A stretch of DNA of 64,000 nt, from assembly GCF_017912535.1 (NCBI RefSeq), contig NZ_JAERQK010000003.1, positions 186,001 to 250,000 on the forward strand, read 5' to 3'. This DNA is from Motiliproteus sediminis (GTDB lineage Bacteria; Pseudomonadota; Gammaproteobacteria; Pseudomonadales; Balneatricaceae). Below, piece after piece: positions 25,643 to 33,771 of this stretch. The notes below the pieces were generated by a model. It was given only the letters and a program-made list of their open reading frames with translations, was not told the DNA's origin and ran no database searches. The position numbers and the translations under genes are program-made. Numbering within the stretch: the stretch's first letter is position 1; each line of letters starts with the position of its first letter.

Positions 25643-25648
25643 TATAAT
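25643..25648 (+). promoter_or_regulatory. -10 element of the bluB promoter
   Basis: Perfect TATAAT inside GCTATAATGGCGCC, 30 bp upstream of the TTG start. Seventeen bp upstream lies the end of the tandem-repeat tract, so the -35 contact would be made in or beside the last repeat. Confidence 0.6.
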
Positions 25649-25677
25649 GGCGCCTATTTACCATCAGGGATGCCAGT

Positions 25678-26316
25678 TTGATCATTAATGAACAAGAGCG
25701 GGACGCCGTCTACAAGACCATCTTTAACCGCCGTGACGTACGCGGTGAGTTTTTGCCAGATCCGGTCCCGGACGATGTGATCCGCCGTATTCTGGTTGCG
25801 GCCCATCATGCGCCGAGTGTCGGCTTTATGCAGCCTTGGGACTTTGTGCTGGTCAGTGATGTCGAGGTTAAGCGGCGGGTGAAGGCCGGTTTTGAAGAGG
25901 CCCATCGCGAGGCGGCAGGATTGTTCGATGACGAGCGCCGGGCGGTATATCAGCAGCTCAAGCTGGAAGGTATCACCGAGGCGCCGCTGGGAATCTGCAT
26001 CACCTGCGACCGCGCGCGTACCGGCCCGGTGGTGATCGGGCGGACCGCCAATCCGGAGATGGATCTGTACAGTTCGGTGTGTGCGGTACAAAACCTGTGG
26101 CTGGCGGCGCGGGCGGAAAATCTGGGCGTTGGCTGGGTTAGTATCATTCATCATGACCGCTTGCGCGAGGCGTTAGGCATCCCCCAGCATATCGTGCCGA
26201 TCGCCTATCTGTGTGTCGGTTATGTGTCCCGCTTTCACGAGCGCCCGGAGCTCGAAAAAGCCGGCTGGCTGCCGCGCATGGAGCTTGCTGACCTGATTCA
26301 CCGGAACCAGTGGTGA
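25678..26316 (+). CDS. bluB: 5,6-dimethylbenzimidazole synthase
   Basis: A 212-residue flavin-destructase of the nitroreductase fold. FNRRDVRGEFLPDPVPD and HHAPSVGFMQPWDFVLV are the BluB N-terminal FMN-binding blocks, and AENLGVGWVSIIHHDRL the C-terminal one. It cleaves reduced FMN to the lower ligand of cobalamin, linking it to the cob genes at 38.9-43 kb. The frame requires a TTG start at 25678, with AGGGAT about 9 bp upstream; the nearby ATG is out of frame. The TTG start should keep expression low. Confidence 0.94.
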   Translation: MIINEQERDAVYKTIFNRRDVRGEFLPDPVPDDVIRRILVAAHHAPSVGFMQPWDFVLVSDVEVKRRVKAGFEEAHREAAGLFDDERRAVYQQLKLEGITEAPLGICITCDRARTGPVVIGRTANPEMDLYSSVCAVQNLWLAARAENLGVGWVSIIHHDRLREALGIPQHIVPIAYLCVGYVSRFHERPELEKAGWLPRMELADLIHRNQW

Positions 26317-26478
26317 TGCTGCGTCACAGGTGTCGGCCCGGTGAGTAGCAGTCCGTTCTGACACAAAATCGATTACACTGCCCCGGATGCAGCTGTCGGC
26401 ACATCTGTAACTGCATTTTAATTATCATCGCTGCCGATGCAGATCGGCAGTCTCTGCCCCCCATCGAGTTCTGTTGTC

Positions 26479-27315
26479 ATGCTGAGTTATCGCCACGGCT
26501 TTCATGCCGGAAACCACGCTGATGTGTTGAAGCACCTGGTGCTGGTGCGTTGTCTGCAATATCTGGTGCAAAAACCGAAGCCGGTCTGTTATCTGGATAC
26601 CCACGCCGGAGGCGGGGCGTATTCGCTCGCCGATGCGCGGGCGCAGAAGACCGGCGAGTACCGTGATGGCATCGGCCGGTTATGGCAGTGCGATCACCTT
26701 CCGTCCCCGCTGCAGGCCTATCATGACCAGGTGGCGATATTTTGCGGTGCCAGTCTGGATGCCTATCCCGGTTCACCCGTGCTGGCTGCGCAGCTGCTGC
26801 GCGATGTCGATCGACTACTGCTGAACGAGTTGCACAGTTCCGAGCAGCAGGTGCTCAAACAGCGCTTTGCTGCCGATCGTCGGGTGAGGGTTATCGAAGG
26901 GGACGGTTATGTCGGCGGGCTGGCCGCGCTGCCGCCGAAAGAGCGTCGCGGTCTGGTACTGATCGATCCTCCGTACGAGATCAAGAGCGATTATGAACGG
27001 GTGGTGAAGTGGTTGAAGGACGCCCATCGTCGCTTTGCTACCGGTATTTATGCGCTCTGGTATCCGGTGGTCGATCGGGCGCGTATCGACCGCTTACAGC
27101 AGGCGATAAAGGCGAGCGGCATTGCCCGCATCGATCTGTATGAACTCTGTGTGGCGCCGGACACTTCGCCCGGCATGGGCGGCAGCGGTATGGTGGTGAT
27201 CAACCCGCCATGGCAGTTACGTGCGGAGATGGAGATAACTTTGCCCTGGCTGGCCGAGAGGCTGGCGCCGGAGGGCGGAGGTCGTTACCGGATTGTCGAA
27301 CTGGCAGGCGAATAA
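26479..27315 (+). CDS. rlmJ: 23S rRNA (adenine(2030)-N6)-methyltransferase
   Basis: A protein of about 278 residues starting MLSYRHGFHAGNHADVLKH, the standard RlmJ N-terminus; an in-frame start at 26437 adds a non-conserved leader. Other motifs are YLDTHAGGGAYSL (SAM site) and LIDPPYEIKSDY (the DPPY adenine methylase motif). It methylates A2030 of 23S rRNA. No operon partner is apparent. Confidence 0.96.
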   Translation: MLSYRHGFHAGNHADVLKHLVLVRCLQYLVQKPKPVCYLDTHAGGGAYSLADARAQKTGEYRDGIGRLWQCDHLPSPLQAYHDQVAIFCGASLDAYPGSPVLAAQLLRDVDRLLLNELHSSEQQVLKQRFAADRRVRVIEGDGYVGGLAALPPKERRGLVLIDPPYEIKSDYERVVKWLKDAHRRFATGIYALWYPVVDRARIDRLQQAIKASGIARIDLYELCVAPDTSPGMGGSGMVVINPPWQLRAEMEITLPWLAERLAPEGGGRYRIVELAGE

Positions 27316-27352
27316 GCGCACCTTGCTGCCCGCCTGCCGCGTTGATTCGTGC

Positions 27353-28042
27353 CTACATCACCGGACGGGGTGCTGTACCTTCGGGGGTGAGTGGCGGGGG
27401 AATGATCCCCGGATTGGCTTTCTCCACAGCGGGCATGCGCTGGCATAGCACCGGTGCTGGCTCGCGAGAGCCTCCTGAGGTCGGCGCGCAGACGATCACA
27501 TCGGTTCGCTCATTGCTGCGGCTGCTGCGGGCGATCTCTGCCTGGTAGTAGTAACGGATCTCTTCTCGCAATGGTTCCTGTAGCATCTTTACCAGATTTT
27601 CTACCGCTCGGGCGTAGTTCCCGTTGGTGCTGTTCGGGTCATCGCCCTGATTGATGGCGTTGATGCAAAGGTAGAATGCGGCATCGCGAAACAGCTGCAG
27701 GGTGTGGGCGCGTTGGTAGAGCCGTTGCACATTTTCAGTGCGGCCGCTGGCCAAGGGGAGAGCTTGCCCGGACGGGGAGGTTTCCGCGGCCCGCAGCGCG
27801 TCGGCGATGGCGCGGGAAACTGTTTCTGCGGCTTCGGCAGGGGGCTCGGCACAGAGCTGTCCGGTGGTGATATTGGTCAACAGCAGACGGCGGTCCGGAG
27901 TGAGGGTCAGGGTGCCGATCTCGCCTCGCAGTTCGCCGGCTTGGGCAGCAGCGGGGTTGACTGACGCTTGTTTCAGCCCCTGCAGCGTTTGACAGCCGCT
28001 CAGCAGCAGCGCGGAAGCGAGAAAAACGATGGCGCGTAACAT
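27353..28042 (-). CDS. Hypothetical lipoprotein (229 aa)
   Basis: The signal MLRAIVFLASALLLSGC has a clear lipobox (LSGC), so the protein is lipid-anchored. The mature region is helical with GQLCAEPPAEAAETVSRAI and DAAFYLCINAINQGD, then a proline-rich tail. I recognise no named family. It reads convergently with rlmJ, 37 bp apart. Confidence 0.75.
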   Translation of the reverse strand: MLRAIVFLASALLLSGCQTLQGLKQASVNPAAAQAGELRGEIGTLTLTPDRRLLLTNITTGQLCAEPPAEAAETVSRAIADALRAAETSPSGQALPLASGRTENVQRLYQRAHTLQLFRDAAFYLCINAINQGDDPNSTNGNYARAVENLVKMLQEPLREEIRYYYQAEIARSSRSNERTDVIVCAPTSGGSREPAPVLCQRMPAVEKANPGIIPPPLTPEGTAPRPVM

Positions 28043-28135
28043 GGTAACTCCTGCAAATGGATAGGACCCGGGTAGATGTCGGCCCGGACAGCTGGCGCAC
28101 CCATTATACGGCGTTGGGTTGGGCAGGACCTAGGG

Positions 28136-28984
28136 CTAGCGTCCCCGATAGGGGATCTTGCAGTAGAGGATGCCCGCCGGAGGTTCGATACCGCGTCGCT
28201 GCAGGTAGAGGCCGAGGGATTGCATCGACAGCGCCGCGTGGGGGGTTGGACCGAGATACACCTGATCGAGAGGCAGCGGTTGACCGGGCCCGGCAAGCTG
28301 AAGTTCGACGTAGGGCACCAGCATGGAGCGGCCTTCACGAAATTTGAGACCGGGATGGGAGCCTTCGGCAGCTATGGAGGTGACCAGTCGCCACTCGGCC
28401 TCCTCCGCGAAGGCAGGGTGTTTGAGCAATGCGGCGGTATGCAGCAGATCCTCTTCCGCGGAGCGGAACAGAGCTTCGTAGTCGCCGCCGTGGTTATCCT
28501 CGGCCAGCTGCTCCAGGTTATCCAGTAGCGCTTCGATCAGCTGGCGCTGCTGCTCCGGCGCGTAGATGCAACGGCCGATGCGAAAGCCCTGCTCGGTGGC
28601 GGCCTTGATCAGGGTGTCCGGCCGAAACCCGAGGCTGACCCCTTTGCCCAGAGAGCTGTAGCCTCGCCACTGGGACAGCAGGTTGCCGTTGGCACGAAAG
28701 GAGGCACCCAGCAGCAGATGGTCGCGGCTGATACCGCGCGACAACCACTCCTGAAACTGGGCCAGTAAGGCGACATTGCCGCTGCCCTCGTCGATGCGTC
28801 GGTGGCTCTGCTCCAGAATGAGCTCGGTGGTGTGGCGGATTTCGGCCGAGTCGTTGAGGTAGCGCACGTCGCTGGCCCAGATGGCGCCGCTCTCAACGAT
28901 ACCGGACAGGCCCTGCAGCGAGGTGTAATGAAACAGGGTTTCGTCGGGGCGGTTGGCGTAAAGCTGGGCGTTGAGATTGCGCAT
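28136..28984 (-). CDS. DUF2971 domain-containing protein
   Basis: A 282-residue protein with the DUF2971 start FHYTSLQGLSGIVESGAIWA and DVRYLNDSAEI, then LSQWRGYSSLGKGVSLGF and a C-terminal LVPYVELQL. The family fold is thought to be related to ADP-ribosyltransferases and is often found near defence or toxin genes, but no partner is visible here. Function unknown. It is followed 93 bp later by the lipoprotein gene. Confidence 0.85.
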   Translation of the reverse strand: MRNLNAQLYANRPDETLFHYTSLQGLSGIVESGAIWASDVRYLNDSAEIRHTTELILEQSHRRIDEGSGNVALLAQFQEWLSRGISRDHLLLGASFRANGNLLSQWRGYSSLGKGVSLGFRPDTLIKAATEQGFRIGRCIYAPEQQRQLIEALLDNLEQLAEDNHGGDYEALFRSAEEDLLHTAALLKHPAFAEEAEWRLVTSIAAEGSHPGLKFREGRSMLVPYVELQLAGPGQPLPLDQVYLGPTPHAALSMQSLGLYLQRRGIEPPAGILYCKIPYRGR

Positions 28985-29145
28985 GGCAGGGCACCAAAAC
29001 GGATGTTGCGGGTAGCCTAGTCCAGATTCGTGGCGTTGAGATTACAATCCGCACTAAGAGGCCGTTGCCGGTTTAGTTGGCAAACCGTGATGCAGGTGCG
29101 ACTATGCTGCATTATCTGGATACCACCAGCATGGAGGGAACGTTG

Positions 29146-29490
29146 ATGCTGGAATATGTGGCATTGGGGATGCTGATCTTTGTCGGCATTACGCTGTTTT
29201 ACGGGGTGATCGTGATCCACGATATCCCCTACGAAATCGCCGTACATCGACACCATCCTCATCAGGATGCGATTCACGTGGCAGGCTGGGTGAGTCTGTT
29301 TACGTTGCATGTGTTGTGGCCCTTTTTGTGGATCTGGGCGACGCTCTATCGCGCCGATCGCGGCTGGGGGTTTTCAACCGATGGTGCCGATTCCACCGGA
29401 GAGGTAGAGGTGTTGCGCCAGGAGGTTGCCGAGCTGCGCGAGCAGCTGGAGCAACTGGCGGCATCTCACGCCCAACGAGAAGAGGGATAA
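29146..29490 (+). CDS. DUF3302 inner-membrane protein, YiaW-like
   Basis: About 114 residues. MLEYVALGMLIFVGITLFYG is the first helix, followed by the conserved VIHDIPYEIAVHRHHPHQDA and the second helix WVSLFTLHVLWPFLWIWA; a coiled-coil tail follows. The ATG at 29146 has GGAGGGAA five bases upstream, far better than the in-frame start at 29077. It is paired with a HlyD-like gene 6 bp downstream, as yiaW is with yiaV in E. coli. Confidence 0.88.
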   Translation: MLEYVALGMLIFVGITLFYGVIVIHDIPYEIAVHRHHPHQDAIHVAGWVSLFTLHVLWPFLWIWATLYRADRGWGFSTDGADSTGEVEVLRQEVAELREQLEQLAASHAQREEG

Positions 29491-29496
29491 CATCGC

Positions 29497-30450
29497 ATGG
29501 ATTTGCTGCTGATCCTGACCTATACCGCGATCTGTGTGGCCGTATTCAAGGCCTTCAAAATCCCGCTCAATAAATGGACCGTTCCTACCGCCGTGCTTGG
29601 GGGCATTGTGCTGATCGGCTCGTTGGTCTTCCTAATGAACTACAACCACCCGTTTTCGGAAATGACACGGCGATACTTTGTGACCGTGCCGATGGTACCC
29701 GACGTGAGCGGGCGGGTCATTGAGGTGGCCGCGCAACCCAATCAACCGCTGACCGCTGGCGATCTGATTTTCAGAATCGATCCGCAGCCTTTTCAGCAGA
29801 AGGTGACCAGCCTTGAGGCCCGTGTGGATGCGGCGCTTAAAGACCTCAATCGTGCCCGTGACCTGGTGGCGCGCAAGCTGGGGCGGCAGATCGATCTTGA
29901 TCAGGCTGAAGAGGACTATATAGACCTCAGTGCGCAGCTGGATAGTGCCCGCTTCGATCTGGCCAATACCGAGTATCGGGCGCCCACCGATGGCTATGTT
30001 ACCCAGCTGGTGATCCGCCCCGGGGTTCGTGCCGTATCCTTACCACTACGACCGGTCGGGGTGTTTGTGCCGGCCGAGAGTCAGTATGTGGTCGGCTGGT
30101 TTCGTCAGAACAGCATTCAGCGCTTGATCGAGGGGGCTGATGCGGAAGTGCTGTTTGACGGCATCCCGGGCGTGGTCTTCAGCGCGGTCGTTGAAAGTGT
30201 GCTGCCGGCCATGGGGCAGGGCCAGACCATGGCCGATGGCCGCATGCTGGACCAGAGCACCGCGCTGGTGCCGGGGCGTGTGGCGGTCCGGCTGCGGATC
30301 ACCGACTCGCGCATCGACCAGTACCAGCTCCCGGGCGGGGCGTACGGCCAGTCCGCTATATATACCGATCACTTCACTCACGTGGCGGTGATGCGTAAGA
30401 TCTTGCTGCGTATGGCCAGCTGGATGAACTATCTGTTTCCCTTCCATTGA
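29497..30450 (+). CDS. HlyD-family membrane fusion protein, YiaV-like
   Basis: A 317-residue protein with two N-terminal membrane helices (LILTYTAICVAVFKAF; AVLGGIVLIGSLVFLMN), a lipoyl/barrel-sandwich segment split by a helical hairpin (VPDVSGRVIEVAAQPNQPLT ... APTDGYVTQLVIRPGV) and a beta-barrel domain. It is likely a periplasmic adaptor; no transporter gene is adjacent, as in the E. coli yiaVW pair. Substrate unknown. A terminator follows. Confidence 0.85.
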   Translation: MDLLLILTYTAICVAVFKAFKIPLNKWTVPTAVLGGIVLIGSLVFLMNYNHPFSEMTRRYFVTVPMVPDVSGRVIEVAAQPNQPLTAGDLIFRIDPQPFQQKVTSLEARVDAALKDLNRARDLVARKLGRQIDLDQAEEDYIDLSAQLDSARFDLANTEYRAPTDGYVTQLVIRPGVRAVSLPLRPVGVFVPAESQYVVGWFRQNSIQRLIEGADAEVLFDGIPGVVFSAVVESVLPAMGQGQTMADGRMLDQSTALVPGRVAVRLRITDSRIDQYQLPGGAYGQSAIYTDHFTHVAVMRKILLRMASWMNYLFPFH

Positions 30451-30484
30451 GTGCACTCCGGGGGCTGATCGGTCAGCAAGCAGG

Positions 30485-30510
30485 AGGCCTCCAGATCGGG
30501 AGGCCTTTTA
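30485..30510 (+). terminator. Terminator after the yiaW-yiaV-like operon
   Basis: AGGCCTCC-AGATC-GGGAGGCCT followed by TTTTA: a perfect 8-bp stem 35 bp past the stop. Confidence 0.85.
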
Positions 30511-30526
30511 CGTTTAACGGGGAAGA

Positions 30527-31012
30527 ATGATGAAGTTGCTCCATATTCTGGCGGTTGCCGTTGGTGGCTCGTTGCTGGCGTTGGTGGTAATGCTGGTGTT
30601 CAAGGCTCAAGCCTCGAAAGAGGGGCAGGCGCCGGGTATGTACGCCGGCCAGTTGAGTCCATGCTCCAGCAAGCCCAATTGTGTTCGTAGTGAAGCGGGA
30701 ACCCCTGCGGATAAGCGGGTCGCGCCGCTGCCGGTAGCAACTTCGCCTGAAGCCGCCTGGCAGCAGCTGGCGGCTGCGATCGAGTCCACCGGAGGGGTTG
30801 TGGTTGGTCGCAACGACGACTACCTGGCCGCGACCTATACCAGCGCGCTGTTTGGCTTTGTCGACGACCTGGAGGCCCGCCTCGATCCCGCTGCCGGGGT
30901 GATTCAGCTGCGCTCCGCGTCTCGCCAAGGGCATAGCGATCTGGGTGCTAATCGGACTCGTGTAGAACGCTTGCGGCAGCAGTATCTTACTGCCGGTCAG
31001 GGGGCACGCTGA
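30527..31012 (+). CDS. DUF1499 domain-containing protein
   Basis: A 161-residue protein with an N-terminal membrane helix (LLHILAVAVGGSLLALVVML). The DUF1499 core contains PCSSKPNCVRSEAG, the ATYTSALFGFVDDLEARLDP segment and SASRQGHSDLGANRTRVERL, all typical of the family. Function is unknown. It is a single-gene unit between a terminator and the efflux operon. Confidence 0.9.
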   Translation: MMKLLHILAVAVGGSLLALVVMLVFKAQASKEGQAPGMYAGQLSPCSSKPNCVRSEAGTPADKRVAPLPVATSPEAAWQQLAAAIESTGGVVVGRNDDYLAATYTSALFGFVDDLEARLDPAAGVIQLRSASRQGHSDLGANRTRVERLRQQYLTAGQGAR

Positions 31013-31109
31013 TGTCTGTAAAGCTATGTAAAAAGGGGTGTAAAACCTGACCCCGCTGGCTACTATTGGTTTCCGGTCGCGGTACCCTGCCGCTGTCTGA
31101 AGGTCGTTA

Positions 31110-32522
31110 TTGAGTCGTGGATACCCGTTGCGTAGGTTACTGATCACATCACTGTTGCTGCTCGGAGGCTGCAGCGTCTGGGCACCGGTTGAGGTGGCGC
31201 CCGAATCGCCGTTGCCGGGCGCGCCTGCGTGGCAGCAACCCCACATAGCCGATGCCATGGAGCCGGTGGCGGAGCCCTGGCTGCAGCATTTTGCCGATAG
31301 CCGGCTGGAGGCGTTGGTCAGCGAAGCACTGGCGTCCAACCCGACTCTGCGGGTGGCGGAGTTCCAGTTGCGTGAGAGCCGTTTTGCTGCCGATGTGGCG
31401 GGGGCAGCGGAGCAACCGTCGCTTGATGCCAACTTTCAGGGCGGGCGCGCCCGGCGTGCCGGCACCAGCAGTGACAGCTTTAGTGCCGGACTGAACGCCG
31501 CGTGGGAACTGGATCTGTGGCAGCGTTTGTCGCGGGCGGCGCAGGCGGCGGTCACCGATCGTGACGCCCTGGCGGCAGACCTGCGTGCAGCGCGTTTATC
31601 GTTGGCGGCGAATGTCGCCAAAGGCTGGTTTCTGGCGGTGGAGGCCCGGCAGCAGCAGCAGTTAAGTGAGCGGCTGGTGGCGAATCTGGAGCAAAGCCTG
31701 GAGGTACTGGAGAGCGGTTATCGTGCTGGTCTGGTTGCGGCGCTGGATATCCATCTGGCGCGCGCCAACCTGGCTACGGAGCGCAGCCGCTTGGCGGACC
31801 GGCGCAGCGCGGTGGGAGACCGTTTGCGCGAGCTGGAAACGCTGCTGGGGCGCTATCCCGGGCGGGCGCTGGTGGTCGATGCTCAACTACCGCCATTGCC
31901 GCCGGCGGTGCCGGTGGGGCTGCCCTCGCAGCTGCTGGCGCGCCGGGCAGATATTCGCGCCGCGGAGCTGCGACTGGTGGCGGCTGGCCTGCGTCAGGAC
32001 GCCGCCCATGCCGACCGCTTTCCGCGGATCAGCCTTACCGGATCGCTGGGCGGCAGCAGTGACGAACTGGGCCAGCTACTGAGCGGTGACAGCCTGGTGT
32101 GGTCGTTGTTTGGCAACCTTGCCCAGCCGCTGTTTGACGGCGGTCGGCTTGAGGCGCTGGAGGGGCAGGCCGCGTCGCGTTTTGAACAGGCGCAGGAGCG
32201 TTACCGCGCCACCCTGTTGCAGGCTTTCAGTGAGGTAGAGGGCGCGCTGGAACAGGAGTCCGAACTGCGTAATCTGGTGGCCTCGCTGGCGCTGGGGGTT
32301 GCGGAGTCCGATCTGGCGGAGCAACTGGCCTATGAACAGTATCGCCGCGGGCTGGTCGATATTGTAACGGTGCTGGAAGCGCAACGCCGAGCGTTTAATG
32401 CGCGCAGTGCCTACATTGCGGCGCGCAACCGCCAGTTGCAGACGCGCATCAATCTTCATCTGGCGCTGGGCGGGGACTTTGCCGCGGCTCCATCACAGCA
32501 GACGGGTAACACCGATGACTAA
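31110..32522 (+). CDS. TolC/NodT-type outer-membrane efflux lipoprotein
   Basis: A 470-residue protein with lipobox LLGGC after a signal helix, then two long repeated helical hairpins (ASNPTLRVAEFQLRESRF; LESGYRAGLVAALDIHLARA) of the outer membrane factor family. It forms the exit duct for the adaptor and RND pump that follow. The start is a TTG at 31110 with GAAGG seven bases upstream. Its stop overlaps the adaptor's ATG by 8 bp, implying coupling. Confidence 0.92.
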   Translation: MSRGYPLRRLLITSLLLLGGCSVWAPVEVAPESPLPGAPAWQQPHIADAMEPVAEPWLQHFADSRLEALVSEALASNPTLRVAEFQLRESRFAADVAGAAEQPSLDANFQGGRARRAGTSSDSFSAGLNAAWELDLWQRLSRAAQAAVTDRDALAADLRAARLSLAANVAKGWFLAVEARQQQQLSERLVANLEQSLEVLESGYRAGLVAALDIHLARANLATERSRLADRRSAVGDRLRELETLLGRYPGRALVVDAQLPPLPPAVPVGLPSQLLARRADIRAAELRLVAAGLRQDAAHADRFPRISLTGSLGGSSDELGQLLSGDSLVWSLFGNLAQPLFDGGRLEALEGQAASRFEQAQERYRATLLQAFSEVEGALEQESELRNLVASLALGVAESDLAEQLAYEQYRRGLVDIVTVLEAQRRAFNARSAYIAARNRQLQTRINLHLALGGDFAAAPSQQTGNTDD

Positions 32523-33762
32523 CCTTACTCCGCCTCTCTGGCAACGTTTACTGCTCCCCTTGCTGGTTCTCGGGCTCTGTCTGGCGGTGGTGTATTACCT
32601 GGTCAACAACAAGCCCAAGGCCGAGCGCGGGCGCTCGGTCCAGCAGCCGGTGGTCAGTGTGGAAGCGATGCGCCTGCAGCCAACCCGGTTCCAGGTGGAA
32701 CTCGATTCATTCGGGGTGGTTCAGCCGCGAACCGAAAGCCGCTTGATCCCGCAGATCTCCGGTCAGGTTGTCGCCATCTCCGAGCGTTTCCGCGCGGGCG
32801 CTTTTTTTGAGGCGGGCGAGGTTCTGGTGGAGATCGACGACCGCGATTACCGAGCCGAATTGGAGATCGCCAAAGCACAGCTGGTGGAGGCGCAACTGCG
32901 GTTGAGTGAAGAGCAGGCCCGTGCCCGTCAGGCGCAGCGCGATTGGGAGCGGCTGGGTGACGGAGATGCCGGCGACCTGGTGCTACGGCGACCGCAGGTG
33001 GCGGCGGCGCAGGCGGCCATCGCCTCGGCTCGGGCACGGCTGACCACGGCGGAGCTCAATCTGGAAAGGACCAAGATCAAGGCCCCCTACGCCGGGCGGG
33101 TGCTGACCAAGTTGGTGGATGTGGGTCAGGTGGTAACCCCCAGCACAGAGCTGGCCTCTGTCTATGCCGTGGATTACGTCGAGGTGCGCCTGCCGCTCAA
33201 GAGCCGTCAATTGCAGTATATCGACCTGCCGGAGCAGTACCGTGACGGAGGCGTCAGCAGCGCTAACCAGCCCGAGGTGATGCTGGAAGCGACGCTGGGT
33301 AATCGGCTCTACCGTTGGGCTGGGCGGGTGGTGAGGGTCGAGGGCGCGATCGATCAGGCCACCCGGCAACTCTATGTGGTAGCGCAGGTGGATGACCCCT
33401 ATGGTCGCAACGAGCGCGGTAACCCACCGTTAAAAATCGGCCAGTTCGTGCGCGCCCGCATTACCGGCGAGCAGATTGACGGGGTGTTCGTGCTGCCCCG
33501 TGGCGCCGTTCGACAAGACAACCGCGTGTTGCTGGTGGAGCAGGGGCGTTTGCAGGCGCGCGCGGTTAAGCCGGTCTGGTTTGACGAGCACTATGTGGTC
33601 GTGGCCGAGGGACTCAAAGGGGGCGATATCCTCAGCCTGACGCCGCTGGGTACCGGTGCCGAAGGCGCGCTGGTGAAGGCAACGGTTGACGGGCAGCCGC
33701 TGGTGCAGCAGGCCCAGAAGCCTGCAGTAGCGCCGGTTGCCACAACCGACCCGGCCGGTTAA
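32515..33762 (+). CDS. RND efflux periplasmic adaptor subunit
   Basis: About 415 residues. One N-terminal membrane helix (LLLPLLVLGLCLAVVYYLV) is followed by the MFP core: QVELDSFGVVQPRTESRLIP, a coiled hairpin (EEQARARQAQRDWERL), the second lipoyl half KAPYAGRVLTKLVDVGQVV and beta-barrel. It bridges the pump and the outer-membrane duct. The ATG at 32515 is chosen over an in-frame start inside the upstream gene. It lies 9 bp before the RND gene. Confidence 0.93.
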   Translation: MTNLTPPLWQRLLLPLLVLGLCLAVVYYLVNNKPKAERGRSVQQPVVSVEAMRLQPTRFQVELDSFGVVQPRTESRLIPQISGQVVAISERFRAGAFFEAGEVLVEIDDRDYRAELEIAKAQLVEAQLRLSEEQARARQAQRDWERLGDGDAGDLVLRRPQVAAAQAAIASARARLTTAELNLERTKIKAPYAGRVLTKLVDVGQVVTPSTELASVYAVDYVEVRLPLKSRQLQYIDLPEQYRDGGVSSANQPEVMLEATLGNRLYRWAGRVVRVEGAIDQATRQLYVVAQVDDPYGRNERGNPPLKIGQFVRARITGEQIDGVFVLPRGAVRQDNRVLLVEQGRLQARAVKPVWFDEHYVVVAEGLKGGDILSLTPLGTGAEGALVKATVDGQPLVQQAQKPAVAPVATTDPAG

Positions 33763-33771
33763 GGGGGCAGT

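Noticed and set aside
31027..31055. GGGGT...ACCCC near a T/A run as a terminator before the efflux operon
   Set aside because: Its polarity fits only the minus strand, where no gene reads toward it, and the stem is just 5 bp.
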